From positions 1-7,637 of the forward strand of contig NZ_JAGYZD010000071.1 in NCBI RefSeq assembly GCF_018371055.1: 7,637 bases of DNA. The letters run 5' to 3'. Below the pieces are notes generated by a model. That model saw only the letters and a program-made list of their open reading frames with translations, was not told the origin of the DNA and searched no databases. This document shows, one piece after another, positions 1 to 5,307 of this stretch. Made by a program: the position numbers and the translations under genes. The stretch comes from Finegoldia magna. GTDB lineage: Bacteria; Bacillota; Clostridia; Tissierellales; Peptoniphilaceae. Within the stretch, counting starts at the first letter, position 1, and each line of letters opens with the position of its first letter.

Positions 1-19
1 TTTTTGGTATAACCTAAGA

Positions 20-86
20 ACGCCTACCCGCATAGCGGGTAGTTTATTGTTTCGTTCGCAAGCGAACTCAACTGACTAAAGTCATC
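20..86. repeat. cluster of three adjacent hairpins, possible mobile-element end
   Basis: Three short inverted repeats follow one another with almost no space between them: CTACCCGC/GCGGGTAG with an ATA loop (24-42), GTTCGC/GCGAAC around AA (54-67), and TGACT/AGTCA around AA (73-84). No coding frame was recognised here. The density of tight palindromes is unlike the other intergenic regions of this window and lies outside the operon terminator at 88-120. By general resemblance it could be the hairpin-rich end of an IS200/IS605-type element or a small dispersed repeat. The first hairpin, followed by TTTATTGTTT, could also end a plus-strand gene left of the window. Which of these is true cannot be decided here. 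Confidence 0.5.
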
Positions 87-87
87 A

Positions 88-120
88 ATAAAAAAACTAA
101 GTTATTGCTAACTTAGTTTC
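88..120 (-). terminator. Rho-independent terminator of the ftsE-ftsX-M23 operon
   Basis: Read on the minus strand, a perfect 10-base-pair stem AAACTAAGTT/AACTTAGTTT (arms 110-119 and 94-103) with a six-base loop runs straight into a T tract (96-91). It begins five bases after the stop codon of the M23 peptidase gene, the expected place for the end of that operon. Confidence 0.9.
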
Positions 121-124
121 ATAA

Positions 125-1348
125 TTATCTTAAATAATTTAGTGGATCAGTGTGTTGACCATTAAATCTTACTTCGAAATGAAGGTGAGATCCTGTTGAA
201 TATCCAGTTGATCCCATAAAAGCAATTAATTGTCCACGTTTTACTCTTTGACCAACGCTACAGTTATATCCACTCAAGTGTCCATAGTATGTCAATGCTC
301 CATTATCGTGTTGAACTTTTACAAGATTTCCGTAGCCACCGCTCCATCCAACATGAACTACAACTCCATCTTCTGCAGATACAATTTGTGTTCCCAATGG
401 TGCTGCAATATCAAGTCCTGTGTGGAATCCTGAACCATGTCCAAATGGATCACTTCTCCATCCGTAAAAAGAAGTCATTCTGTGAGATGATGGTACTGGC
501 CATTGTAAGTATGCTCCGTCATTATTGATGACTGGTGCTGAAATATTAGTATTGAATGCCTTGTTTCTTTGCAACATTTCACGTCTTCTTTTTTCAGCTT
601 GAGCTCTTTGTGCTGCAAGTAATTTCGCTTGTAATATCGCCTTTTTTTCTTGGTCGATTTTGCCGTCAATTTTTTCAAGTTCTTTAATTAATGAGGATAT
701 TTCTGATTCAGTCATGCTGACATTTTTTGAAATATCGTCTATTAACTTTTGTTGTTCTGCCAATATATCATTTAATGCTACGACTTTTAATTCCAAATTC
801 TTTTTTACAATTTCCATTGTTTGCATCTTAGATTTTAGTTCGTCTTGTTTGTAATCTAATGAGATTTTTTCGTGTTTCAAATCATTCAATAGATTTTTGT
901 CAAATCTAGCAATGTAATTCATCAAACTTACGTTGTTCAATAAATCATTCAAATTTCCAGATCCGAAAAGCACATCGACCTTTGCGCCGTCTTTTGATAT
1001 GTACATTCCTTTTAATCTTTTTTGAAATTCTTTTGTTTTTTGGCTGATACTAGATTTGTAATTTTCGATTTCTTTTTTAGTGTCATCTATTGATTTGTTA
1101 ATTTTTGCCAATTCTTGTTGCTGAATAGCAAGTTCTGACTGAGTTTTAGTTAATTTTAAATTGATATTCTTTAACTTTTCCAACTCAGCGTCTTTATCAT
1201 CTTTTAATTTATTTAGGTTGGATTTAGATTCGTTTAAATCCGAAGTTTTTGCTTTTTTTTCGTTATTTAATTCGGTTAATTTGTCTGCATACACTGCATT
1301 AGTCATAAGCATCATGCACAAGGCTAATGCGACAATTTTCTTCTTCAT
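125..1348 (-). CDS. secreted coiled-coil M23 (LytM) murein endopeptidase, FtsEX partner
   Basis: A 407-residue exported protein built like PcsB/EnvC/CwlO-type FtsEX partners. Residues 1-21 are a signal peptide with a likely cut after AVYA. Residues ~22-255 are Lys/Glu/Leu-rich coiled coil, interrupted near 125-160 by a non-coil segment (VLFGSGNLNDLL). A linker follows, then a C-terminal LytM/M23 domain (~280-407). The zinc and catalytic residues are all visible: H309 and D313 (HTGLD), H357 (YYGHL), H388 and H390 (HLH). It is therefore predicted to be an active zinc endopeptidase that cuts peptidoglycan cross-links or stem peptides. The start is backed by AAGGAAGG (1353-1360) four bases upstream, and the gene lies 10 bases after ftsX, so the two are cotranscribed. 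In characterised systems the FtsX outer loop binds the coiled coil and releases autoinhibition when FtsE hydrolyses ATP; the same is inferred here from gene order. Closest named relative (PcsB-like or EnvC-like) is not certain; the catalytic type favours EnvC-like M23 over PcsB, which uses a CHAP domain. Confidence 0.9.
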   Translation of the reverse strand: MKKKIVALALCMMLMTNAVYADKLTELNNEKKAKTSDLNESKSNLNKLKDDKDAELEKLKNINLKLTKTQSELAIQQQELAKINKSIDDTKKEIENYKSSISQKTKEFQKRLKGMYISKDGAKVDVLFGSGNLNDLLNNVSLMNYIARFDKNLLNDLKHEKISLDYKQDELKSKMQTMEIVKKNLELKVVALNDILAEQQKLIDDISKNVSMTESEISSLIKELEKIDGKIDQEKKAILQAKLLAAQRAQAEKRRREMLQRNKAFNTNISAPVINNDGAYLQWPVPSSHRMTSFYGWRSDPFGHGSGFHTGLDIAAPLGTQIVSAEDGVVVHVGWSGGYGNLVKVQHDNGALTYYGHLSGYNCSVGQRVKRGQLIAFMGSTGYSTGSHLHFEVRFNGQHTDPLNYLR

Positions 1349-1358
1349 AATTCCTTCC

Positions 1359-2252
1359 TTATATTTTGAGATATTTTTTGCTACTTAATACGGAACCGAA
1401 TGCTCCAATTCCGATACCTAGACTGATAAAAATCTTCAATAAATCCCACCTAATCATCACTGGTGGAACCAAATAAGTTGATATCAATCCATACACAGTC
1501 TTATTATACCTCAAATATCCATATCTGTACAAGTAATAACAAGCCAAAAACGCAACCACAGCGCCGATTATCCCGAAAAATATTCCCTCAACAACAAGCG
1601 GTGCAGATATTACCAAATTCGATGCACCAATATTTTTCTTAATGGCAATTTCTTTTCTTCTGGCATACACAGTTAATCTAATCGTATTTGAAATATTTAT
1701 TATTGAAATCATCACTAATATTGCAACTACGATTGATCCAGCGTATTTTACAATTCTAGATGCATTTGAAATTTTCGCAATTAAATCTTTGTAAAAACTT
1801 ACCTTTTCAACGCCATCTATTTTTTGAAATTCTCTGACGTATTGTTCAGCATCGTTTACATTCTTCAGTGTAATTTCAAATGATGCAGGAAAAGCTGATT
1901 CCATTCCTTCAATCAAAGTTTTATCATCTAAAGACTTGGAGAAATTCTCCATAGCTTGTTTGTTGGAAACATACTTCAAATCCTTAATTCCATCTTTTTG
2001 TTTGATAATTTGTTCAATCTTTTTCGTCTTGTCCTCTTGAATTCCATTTTCCAAGTACACATTGACAAGATTAACTTTTCCTTCGATGTCTTTTACAGCT
2101 TGATTCATCGTCAACATAGATATAATTACAGATCCCAAAATCAAAAGTGCCAGAGAAATCGTCGTCAAAGATGCAAGTCCCATCGATCTGTTTTTCCAAA
2201 TACCTACAAATCCTTCTTTCAAAGTGGATATCATAACTCTAATTCTTCTCAT
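1359..2252 (-). CDS. ftsX: cell-division ABC transporter permease FtsX
   Basis: A 297-residue membrane protein with the FtsX layout: a short cytoplasmic N-terminus, TM1 at ~24-48, a large outer loop at ~50-165, then TM2 (~170-190), TM3 (~218-242) and TM4 (~270-290). After TM2 comes the family's cytoplasmic motif, here RRKEIAIKKNIGAS (198-211). FtsX does not transport a substrate; it passes FtsE's ATP-driven conformational change across the membrane to an extracellular hydrolase, very likely the M23 protein encoded next. I place the start at the ATG at 2252 because AAGGTGG (2258-2264) sits five bases before it. The frame is open up to an ATG at 2279, which would add nine residues (MLEMKKVEC) but has no good ribosome site. 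With the chosen start the gene overlaps the end of ftsE by 14 bases, suggesting translational coupling. Confidence 0.93.
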   Translation of the reverse strand: MRRIRVMISTLKEGFVGIWKNRSMGLASLTTISLALLILGSVIISMLTMNQAVKDIEGKVNLVNVYLENGIQEDKTKKIEQIIKQKDGIKDLKYVSNKQAMENFSKSLDDKTLIEGMESAFPASFEITLKNVNDAEQYVREFQKIDGVEKVSFYKDLIAKISNASRIVKYAGSIVVAILVMISIINISNTIRLTVYARRKEIAIKKNIGASNLVISAPLVVEGIFFGIIGAVVAFLACYYLYRYGYLRYNKTVYGLISTYLVPPVMIRWDLLKIFISLGIGIGAFGSVLSSKKYLKI

Positions 2253-2922
2253 ACATTCCACCTTCTTCATCTCTAACAATAATACCCTTGTCCAATTGAA
2301 TTACTCTTTTTTGTAATTTGTTCACTATATCCTTCTCGTGAGTTATCATCATCACAGTCGTACCACGTTCGTTAATTCTGACCAACGCATTTGCAATGTC
2401 CATGCTTGTAACTGGATCCAAATTCCCCGTAGGTTCGTCTGCAATAAGTAGTTTTGGTTTATTAACCATTGAACGTGCAATGCACACTCTTTGCATTTCC
2501 CCACCGGATAATTCGTGTGGATATGCATTCTTTTTGTCTTTCAAATTTACCAAATCAAGTACAGTATCAATCGTGGATTTAATCTCTGAAGAACTCTTTC
2601 CCAAAATTTGCATAACGTATTTTATGTTTTGGTACACAGTCTTATTCTCCAATAATTTAAAATCTTGGAACACCATCCCTATACTTTGTCTTAATTTAGG
2701 AACCTTCCTCGCTTTTAATCTGGTTATGTCTTCACCGTAAAGGTAAATCTTACCTCTATCTGGATTTATCTCTTTAAGTATTAGTTTAGTAATAGTTGAT
2801 TTACCCGCACCACTTGGTCCAATCAAAAAAACAAATTCACCTTGTTCAATTTTAAAATTGCAATCGTTTAGTGCGCACACTTTATTTTTATATGTCTTAT
2901 CGACATGAACGAATTCTAACAT
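2239..2922 (-). CDS. ftsE: cell-division ABC transporter ATPase FtsE
   Basis: A 227-residue ABC ATPase of the normal FtsE length. All nucleotide-binding motifs are intact: Walker A GPSGAGKST (35-43), Q-loop Q86 in MVFQDFKLL, signature LSGGE (138-142), Walker B LLIADEP with catalytic E163, D-loop NLDP (167-170) and switch histidine H195 in ITHE. FtsE dimerises on the cytoplasmic face of FtsX and powers control of cell-wall hydrolysis at division or elongation sites. The start at 2922 follows GAGGTGA (2926-2932) and a clear extended -10 promoter. It is the first gene of the three-gene operon, and its last codons overlap the start of ftsX. The neighbouring FtsX-type permease separates it from the similar LolD/MacB-type ATPases. 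Confidence 0.95.
   Translation of the reverse strand: MLEFVHVDKTYKNKVCALNDCNFKIEQGEFVFLIGPSGAGKSTITKLILKEINPDRGKIYLYGEDITRLKARKVPKLRQSIGMVFQDFKLLENKTVYQNIKYVMQILGKSSSEIKSTIDTVLDLVNLKDKKNAYPHELSGGEMQRVCIARSMVNKPKLLIADEPTGNLDPVTSMDIANALVRINERGTTVMMITHEKDIVNKLQKRVIQLDKGIIVRDEEGGMYEKN
2258..2264 (-). promoter_or_regulatory. ribosome binding site that fixes the ftsX start
   Basis: AAGGTGG on the minus strand lies five bases ahead of the ATG at 2252 and inside the end of ftsE. The longer reading from the ATG at 2279 has no comparable site, so 2252 is preferred. Confidence 0.75.
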
Positions 2923-2934
2923 TTTTCACCTCGT

Positions 2935-2950
2935 AAACCTAATTATATCA
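2935..2950 (-). promoter_or_regulatory. extended -10 promoter of the ftsE operon
   Basis: The minus strand reads TGATATAAT (-10 hexamer at 2942-2947, TG at 2949-2950), a perfect extended -10 element. The -35 region is poor; the best candidate is TTTAAA with an 18-base spacer. Transcription would begin near 2935, giving a leader of only ~13 bases before the ftsE start, just enough for GAGGTGA. Confidence 0.75.
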
Positions 2951-2996
2951 CAGACTTTTTAAATTTTTAAACAACTGGATATTTAAATCTTTTTAG

Positions 2997-3017
2997 GGTA
3001 TATATATTTTTAGGTGA
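2997..3017 (+). promoter_or_regulatory. probable -10 region and ribosome binding site of the cyclo-ligase gene
   Basis: AGGTGA at 3012-3017 lies five bases before the ATG at 3023 and decides the start; the frame also holds a GTG (3014) and an ATG (3017), but both overlap this ribosome site. A TATATA run at 2999-3006 may be the -10 element, which would give a very short leader. No convincing -35 was found, so the promoter part is weak. Confidence 0.5.
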
Positions 3018-3022
3018 TGAAA

Positions 3023-3556
3023 ATGAACAAAAAAGAAATTAGAAAACAAATGTTAAAACAAAGAGACTCCATATCTGACAAACAAAAAGTCGACGATGAA
3101 CTCTTAAAAGAATTGGAAAACTTAGAAGAATTCAAAAAATCCGAAAACTTTTTTGTGTACGTAAGCTTTGGATCTGAGTTTAATACTCACCAACTCATAA
3201 AAGATTTGTTGGAACAAGGAAAAAAAGTATATGTTCCCTATGTAAAATCAAAAGGACACATGATTGCTGTAGAAATCAAAAGCTTGGACGATTTGGCTCC
3301 TGGAGCTTACGGAATCCTCGAACCAAAAAATCCAGTTGAATCAAATTCCAAATTTGATTTCATGCTAGTACCTGGACTATGCTTCGACAAAAACAAATAC
3401 AGAATTGGCTACGGTGGAGGATTCTACGACAGATTCATCGACAAAATCGGCGAAGATTCCTACAAAGTTTCCATAGTCTACGATTTTCAATTAGTAGATG
3501 ATTTGCACCCCGAAGAGTTTGACAGACCAGTTGATAAATTAATAATTCAAAAATAA
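3023..3556 (+). CDS. 5-formyltetrahydrofolate cyclo-ligase (5,10-methenyl-THF synthetase)
   Basis: A 177-residue cytoplasmic enzyme of the MTHFS/YgfA/FAU1 family, normal length. It converts 5-formyl-THF plus ATP to 5,10-methenyl-THF (EC 6.3.3.2), returning the storage folate to the one-carbon pool. Family landmarks in order are the basic N-terminal helix (KKEIRKQMLKQR), the fold's first strand FFVYVSFGSEFNT (43-55), GILEP (97-101), VPGLCFD (116-122), the nucleotide-binding RIGYGGGFYDR (127-137) and the C-terminal HPEEFDRPVDKLI. The ATG at 3023 is chosen because AGGTGA precedes it by five bases; upstream in-frame GTG 3014 and ATG 3017 would overlap that site. It is transcribed divergently from ftsE, appears monocistronic, and is followed by its own terminator. 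Nothing links it functionally to either neighbour. Confidence 0.94.
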   Translation: MNKKEIRKQMLKQRDSISDKQKVDDELLKELENLEEFKKSENFFVYVSFGSEFNTHQLIKDLLEQGKKVYVPYVKSKGHMIAVEIKSLDDLAPGAYGILEPKNPVESNSKFDFMLVPGLCFDKNKYRIGYGGGFYDRFIDKIGEDSYKVSIVYDFQLVDDLHPEEFDRPVDKLIIQK

Positions 3557-3570
3557 ATATCCACAAGCAA

Positions 3571-3608
3571 AAAGGCCACGAATCATTTCGAATTCTGTGG
3601 TCTTTTGT
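3571..3608 (+). terminator. bidirectional hairpin terminator between the cyclo-ligase and S41 genes
   Basis: The arms 3574-3583 and 3592-3602 pair over ten base pairs (GGCCACGAAT with ATTCTGTGGTC, one bulge and a G-U pair) around an eight-base loop. The plus strand continues TTTT; the minus strand reads GGCC followed by TTTTT. It starts 15 bases after the cyclo-ligase stop. It can therefore end that gene from the left and the S41 peptidase transcript from the right. Confidence 0.8.
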
Positions 3609-3675
3609 ATTATCTTTTTTGTTGATAGTTAGTATTTAGTTAAATTGACAACCTGATCACTAAAAAAAATCTTAA

Positions 3676-4314
3676 TTATTTTTCATCTCTCAATGCATAA
3701 TTCATCGCAGGGTCATTTCCTATCATATAATCTGCAAATGATTGTTCTGCGTGGAAGTCTGGTGTCATTGTATTATGTATATAATCGTAATTCTTATAAT
3801 TATGGTTATATACATCACTAAGCATGTAATCATTTCTAAAGACTTTAGGACAATATGTTCCTAATACTTGAAATCTCTTTATATAAAATAAATTCAAAGC
3901 TCCTGATGCCATTCTCACAGGAAATCCTGAGTCTTCTCCGATGATTTCTACATTGTCTAAAACTTTTAATATGCTTAATGCATTATCACCTGCTGCAGAA
4001 TAAGAGTTTCTTCCTATTAAAAGTTTAATCTTTACATTTCTATTTTTTGATTGATATTGCATTATTTTCATTATTATATTCTCGAAAAGATAATCAGACC
4101 CACCACCATTTAACCTTAAATCAATAACTATACAGTTAGGATTTTTGCTAATCAATTTTTCATTAAAATCTTTTTCTAACTCATAAATACTGCTGTTTTC
4201 ATTTTCAAGTGCTGAATCATAATGCACTATTAGACTATTATTTTTAATTTCATTATAATATAATTTATTTTTTTGGTTTATTTTTTTGTAATGGTCTGAT
4301 TTTATTGAATTCAT
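3676..4314 (-). CDS. S41 peptidase paralogue 2, C-terminal catalytic fragment
   Basis: This frame carries the catalytic domain of the broken peptidase. Counting from its first ATG (212 residues), it has the S41 strand CIVIDLRLNGGGS (61-73), the presumed nucleophile S106 in RNSYSAA (102-108), the following IGEDSGFPVR (125-134), and the C-terminal element TPDF...SFADYMIGNDPAMNYAL. The position where Ctp-type (S41A) enzymes have the general-base lysine holds no lysine. The ATG at 4314 has no ribosome site and lies inside codons used by the other frame, so independent translation is unlikely; only the part from about residue 12 on is the true continuation of the gene. The last 28 residues before the final Lys are identical to those of the upstream paralogue. 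Confidence 0.65.
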   Translation of the reverse strand: MNSIKSDHYKKINQKNKLYYNEIKNNSLIVHYDSALENENSSIYELEKDFNEKLISKNPNCIVIDLRLNGGGSDYLFENIIMKIMQYQSKNRNVKIKLLIGRNSYSAAGDNALSILKVLDNVEIIGEDSGFPVRMASGALNLFYIKRFQVLGTYCPKVFRNDYMLSDVYNHNYKNYDYIHNTMTPDFHAEQSFADYMIGNDPAMNYALRDEK

Positions 4315-5248
4315 CTTTTAAATTATTAAAATAAAATTCACCAATATTGAATGTAAAGAATTCTTTATTATTTATTTCTATTTTGTTTACTTTAATTTTT
4401 GGGAAATAACTTGATTTTATATCGTAATGATATTTATTATTGTCTTTTTTTAGAGTTAACCTTATATTATCATCTTTTGTTATATTCTCTTTTCTCAATA
4501 AATTCATCATCATTATATTCTGACATGCTACTTTATTACGAAATGATTCATTTTCACCAGATACATAGTTAGATATTCGTTCAATTACTTCATCTATATT
4601 TATTCCATTTATTTCCAAAACTTGACTTCCAATAATATCATTTTGCGAACTTGCAAATACATAATACCCATCACGAAATTTCTCTAATATAATATTAGAA
4701 TATGAATTTTCATAATCAGATATAACTTGTACATGTCCTTGCCCAAGCTTTGCCATAAGTAATTTCATATCATATTGCATATCTAACAAAGATTTAGTCT
4801 TCGCGTTCTTGATAAAATCATTACATTCACGTTTAAATTCTTCTCTTGAAATATTATCAAACAAAATATGGTTTTCTACCATAAAATCTCTGAATTCTTT
4901 CATGATTTCTTTATATTCTTCTATATCTATCTTATCTTGTGGATTTATATCTACTGTTTCCAACTTATTAATATTTTCATTTGAAATATACATGCGTGTA
5001 GTATCTTCATCAAATTTATCTATGTATTTAAAACCAGTAGTAGTCATGATAAATATGATAACTACTAATAGGTTAATAATTTTATTTTTTAAATTCATCT
5101 TCTCATTAAACAGTTTTATACTGCAATTTTCATAATTTATCCCGAAACAATTGCAACTTAAATTACCACAATTAGATTCAGTAATGCTGTAGGTATCGTT
5201 ATTGTTTGTTTCTACTCCAGGATTTCTTTCATCTAGTAATAACTTCAT
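4265..5248 (-). CDS. S41 peptidase paralogue 2, N-terminal fragment
   Basis: A 327-residue reading frame with an excellent ribosome site (AGGAGG, six bases upstream), so a truncated product is probably made. Residues 1-50 form an unusual polar segment with four cysteines (C27, C32, C34, C42). A hydrophobic signal or anchor (~57-72) ending in TTGF follows. Then comes the helical N-terminal S41 region (~108-172) with GQGHV (H172), and a PDZ-like stretch around IIGSQVLEINGINIDEV (205-221). The last ~5 residues (NKPKK) are read after the frameshift and match nothing in the paralogue. It lacks the nucleophile, so the fragment alone cannot be a peptidase. A second possible start at M51, just before the hydrophobic segment, has only a poorly spaced GAGAAG before it. 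Confidence 0.72.
   Translation of the reverse strand: MKLLLDERNPGVETNNNDTYSITESNCGNLSCNCFGINYENCSIKLFNEKMNLKNKIINLLVVIIFIMTTTGFKYIDKFDEDTTRMYISNENINKLETVDINPQDKIDIEEYKEIMKEFRDFMVENHILFDNISREEFKRECNDFIKNAKTKSLLDMQYDMKLLMAKLGQGHVQVISDYENSYSNIILEKFRDGYYVFASSQNDIIGSQVLEINGINIDEVIERISNYVSGENESFRNKVACQNIMMMNLLRKENITKDDNIRLTLKKDNNKYHYDIKSSYFPKIKVNKIEINNKEFFTFNIGEFYFNNLKDEFNKIRPLQKNKPKK
4281..4287 (-). other. A7 homopolymer at the frameshift site
   Basis: The minus strand reads TAC, seven A, then TAAACC. The two reading frames of the S41 paralogue swap homology here: upstream codons fit the intact paralogue in one frame and downstream codons fit it in the next. Six A (or nine) would keep the frame open. 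A second A7 run lies at 4268-4274 in the same overlap, but it is downstream of the homology switch. Confidence 0.85.
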
Positions 5249-5254
5249 TCCTTT

Positions 5255-5260
5255 CCTCCT
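5255..5260 (-). promoter_or_regulatory. strong ribosome binding site of S41 paralogue 2
   Basis: AGGAGG on the minus strand, six bases before the ATG at 5248. It is the best Shine-Dalgarno sequence in the window and fixes the start ahead of the cysteine-containing segment. A TATAAA at 5272-5277 might be a -10 element for this gene alone, but no good -35 accompanies it. The 59-base gap to paralogue 1 has no convincing terminator, so cotranscription is likely. Confidence 0.8.
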
Positions 5261-5307
5261 ATTAAAATAAATTTATATTTAGCCAATGTTATGCTAATAA
5301 AAACTTT

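Larger units (their letters stand above)
3676..5248 (-). pseudogene. S41-type peptidase, tandem paralogue 2, disrupted by a +1 frameshift
   Basis: Taken as a whole this is one S41 peptidase gene split into two overlapping frames. Its length (1573 bases) is one more than a multiple of three. The first frame matches the intact upstream paralogue through IRPLQK (paralogue IKPLDV), and the second matches from INQKNKLYYNEIKN (paralogue INQTEKNFYSEIKN). The join falls exactly on an A7 run (minus strand; 4281-4287). Dropping one A gives a continuous 523-residue protein against 513 in the paralogue. As written, translation ends at the TAA at 4265-4267, before the catalytic core. It may be a recent pseudogene, a phase-variable gene caught in the off state, a gene rescued by slippage, or a sequencing error. 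The lack of any other stop or shift argues that the lesion is recent. Confidence 0.88.

Noticed and set aside
3645..3650. TTGACA as a plus-strand -35 element
   Set aside because: No -10-like hexamer at a suitable distance, and no plus-strand gene follows.
4268..4274. The second A7 run as the frameshift site
   Set aside because: Homology to the intact paralogue is already in the downstream frame at INQ, before this run.
4265..4314. Independent start of a second gene at the ATG at 4314
   Set aside because: There is no Shine-Dalgarno sequence, the ATG lies inside codons that fit the paralogue in the other frame, and homology in this frame begins only after the A7 run.
4809..5135. Plus-strand reading frame opposite the S41 fragment
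   Set aside because: It is antisense to a gene with clear homology to its paralogue, has no family motifs, and comes from the codon bias of the AT-rich opposite strand.
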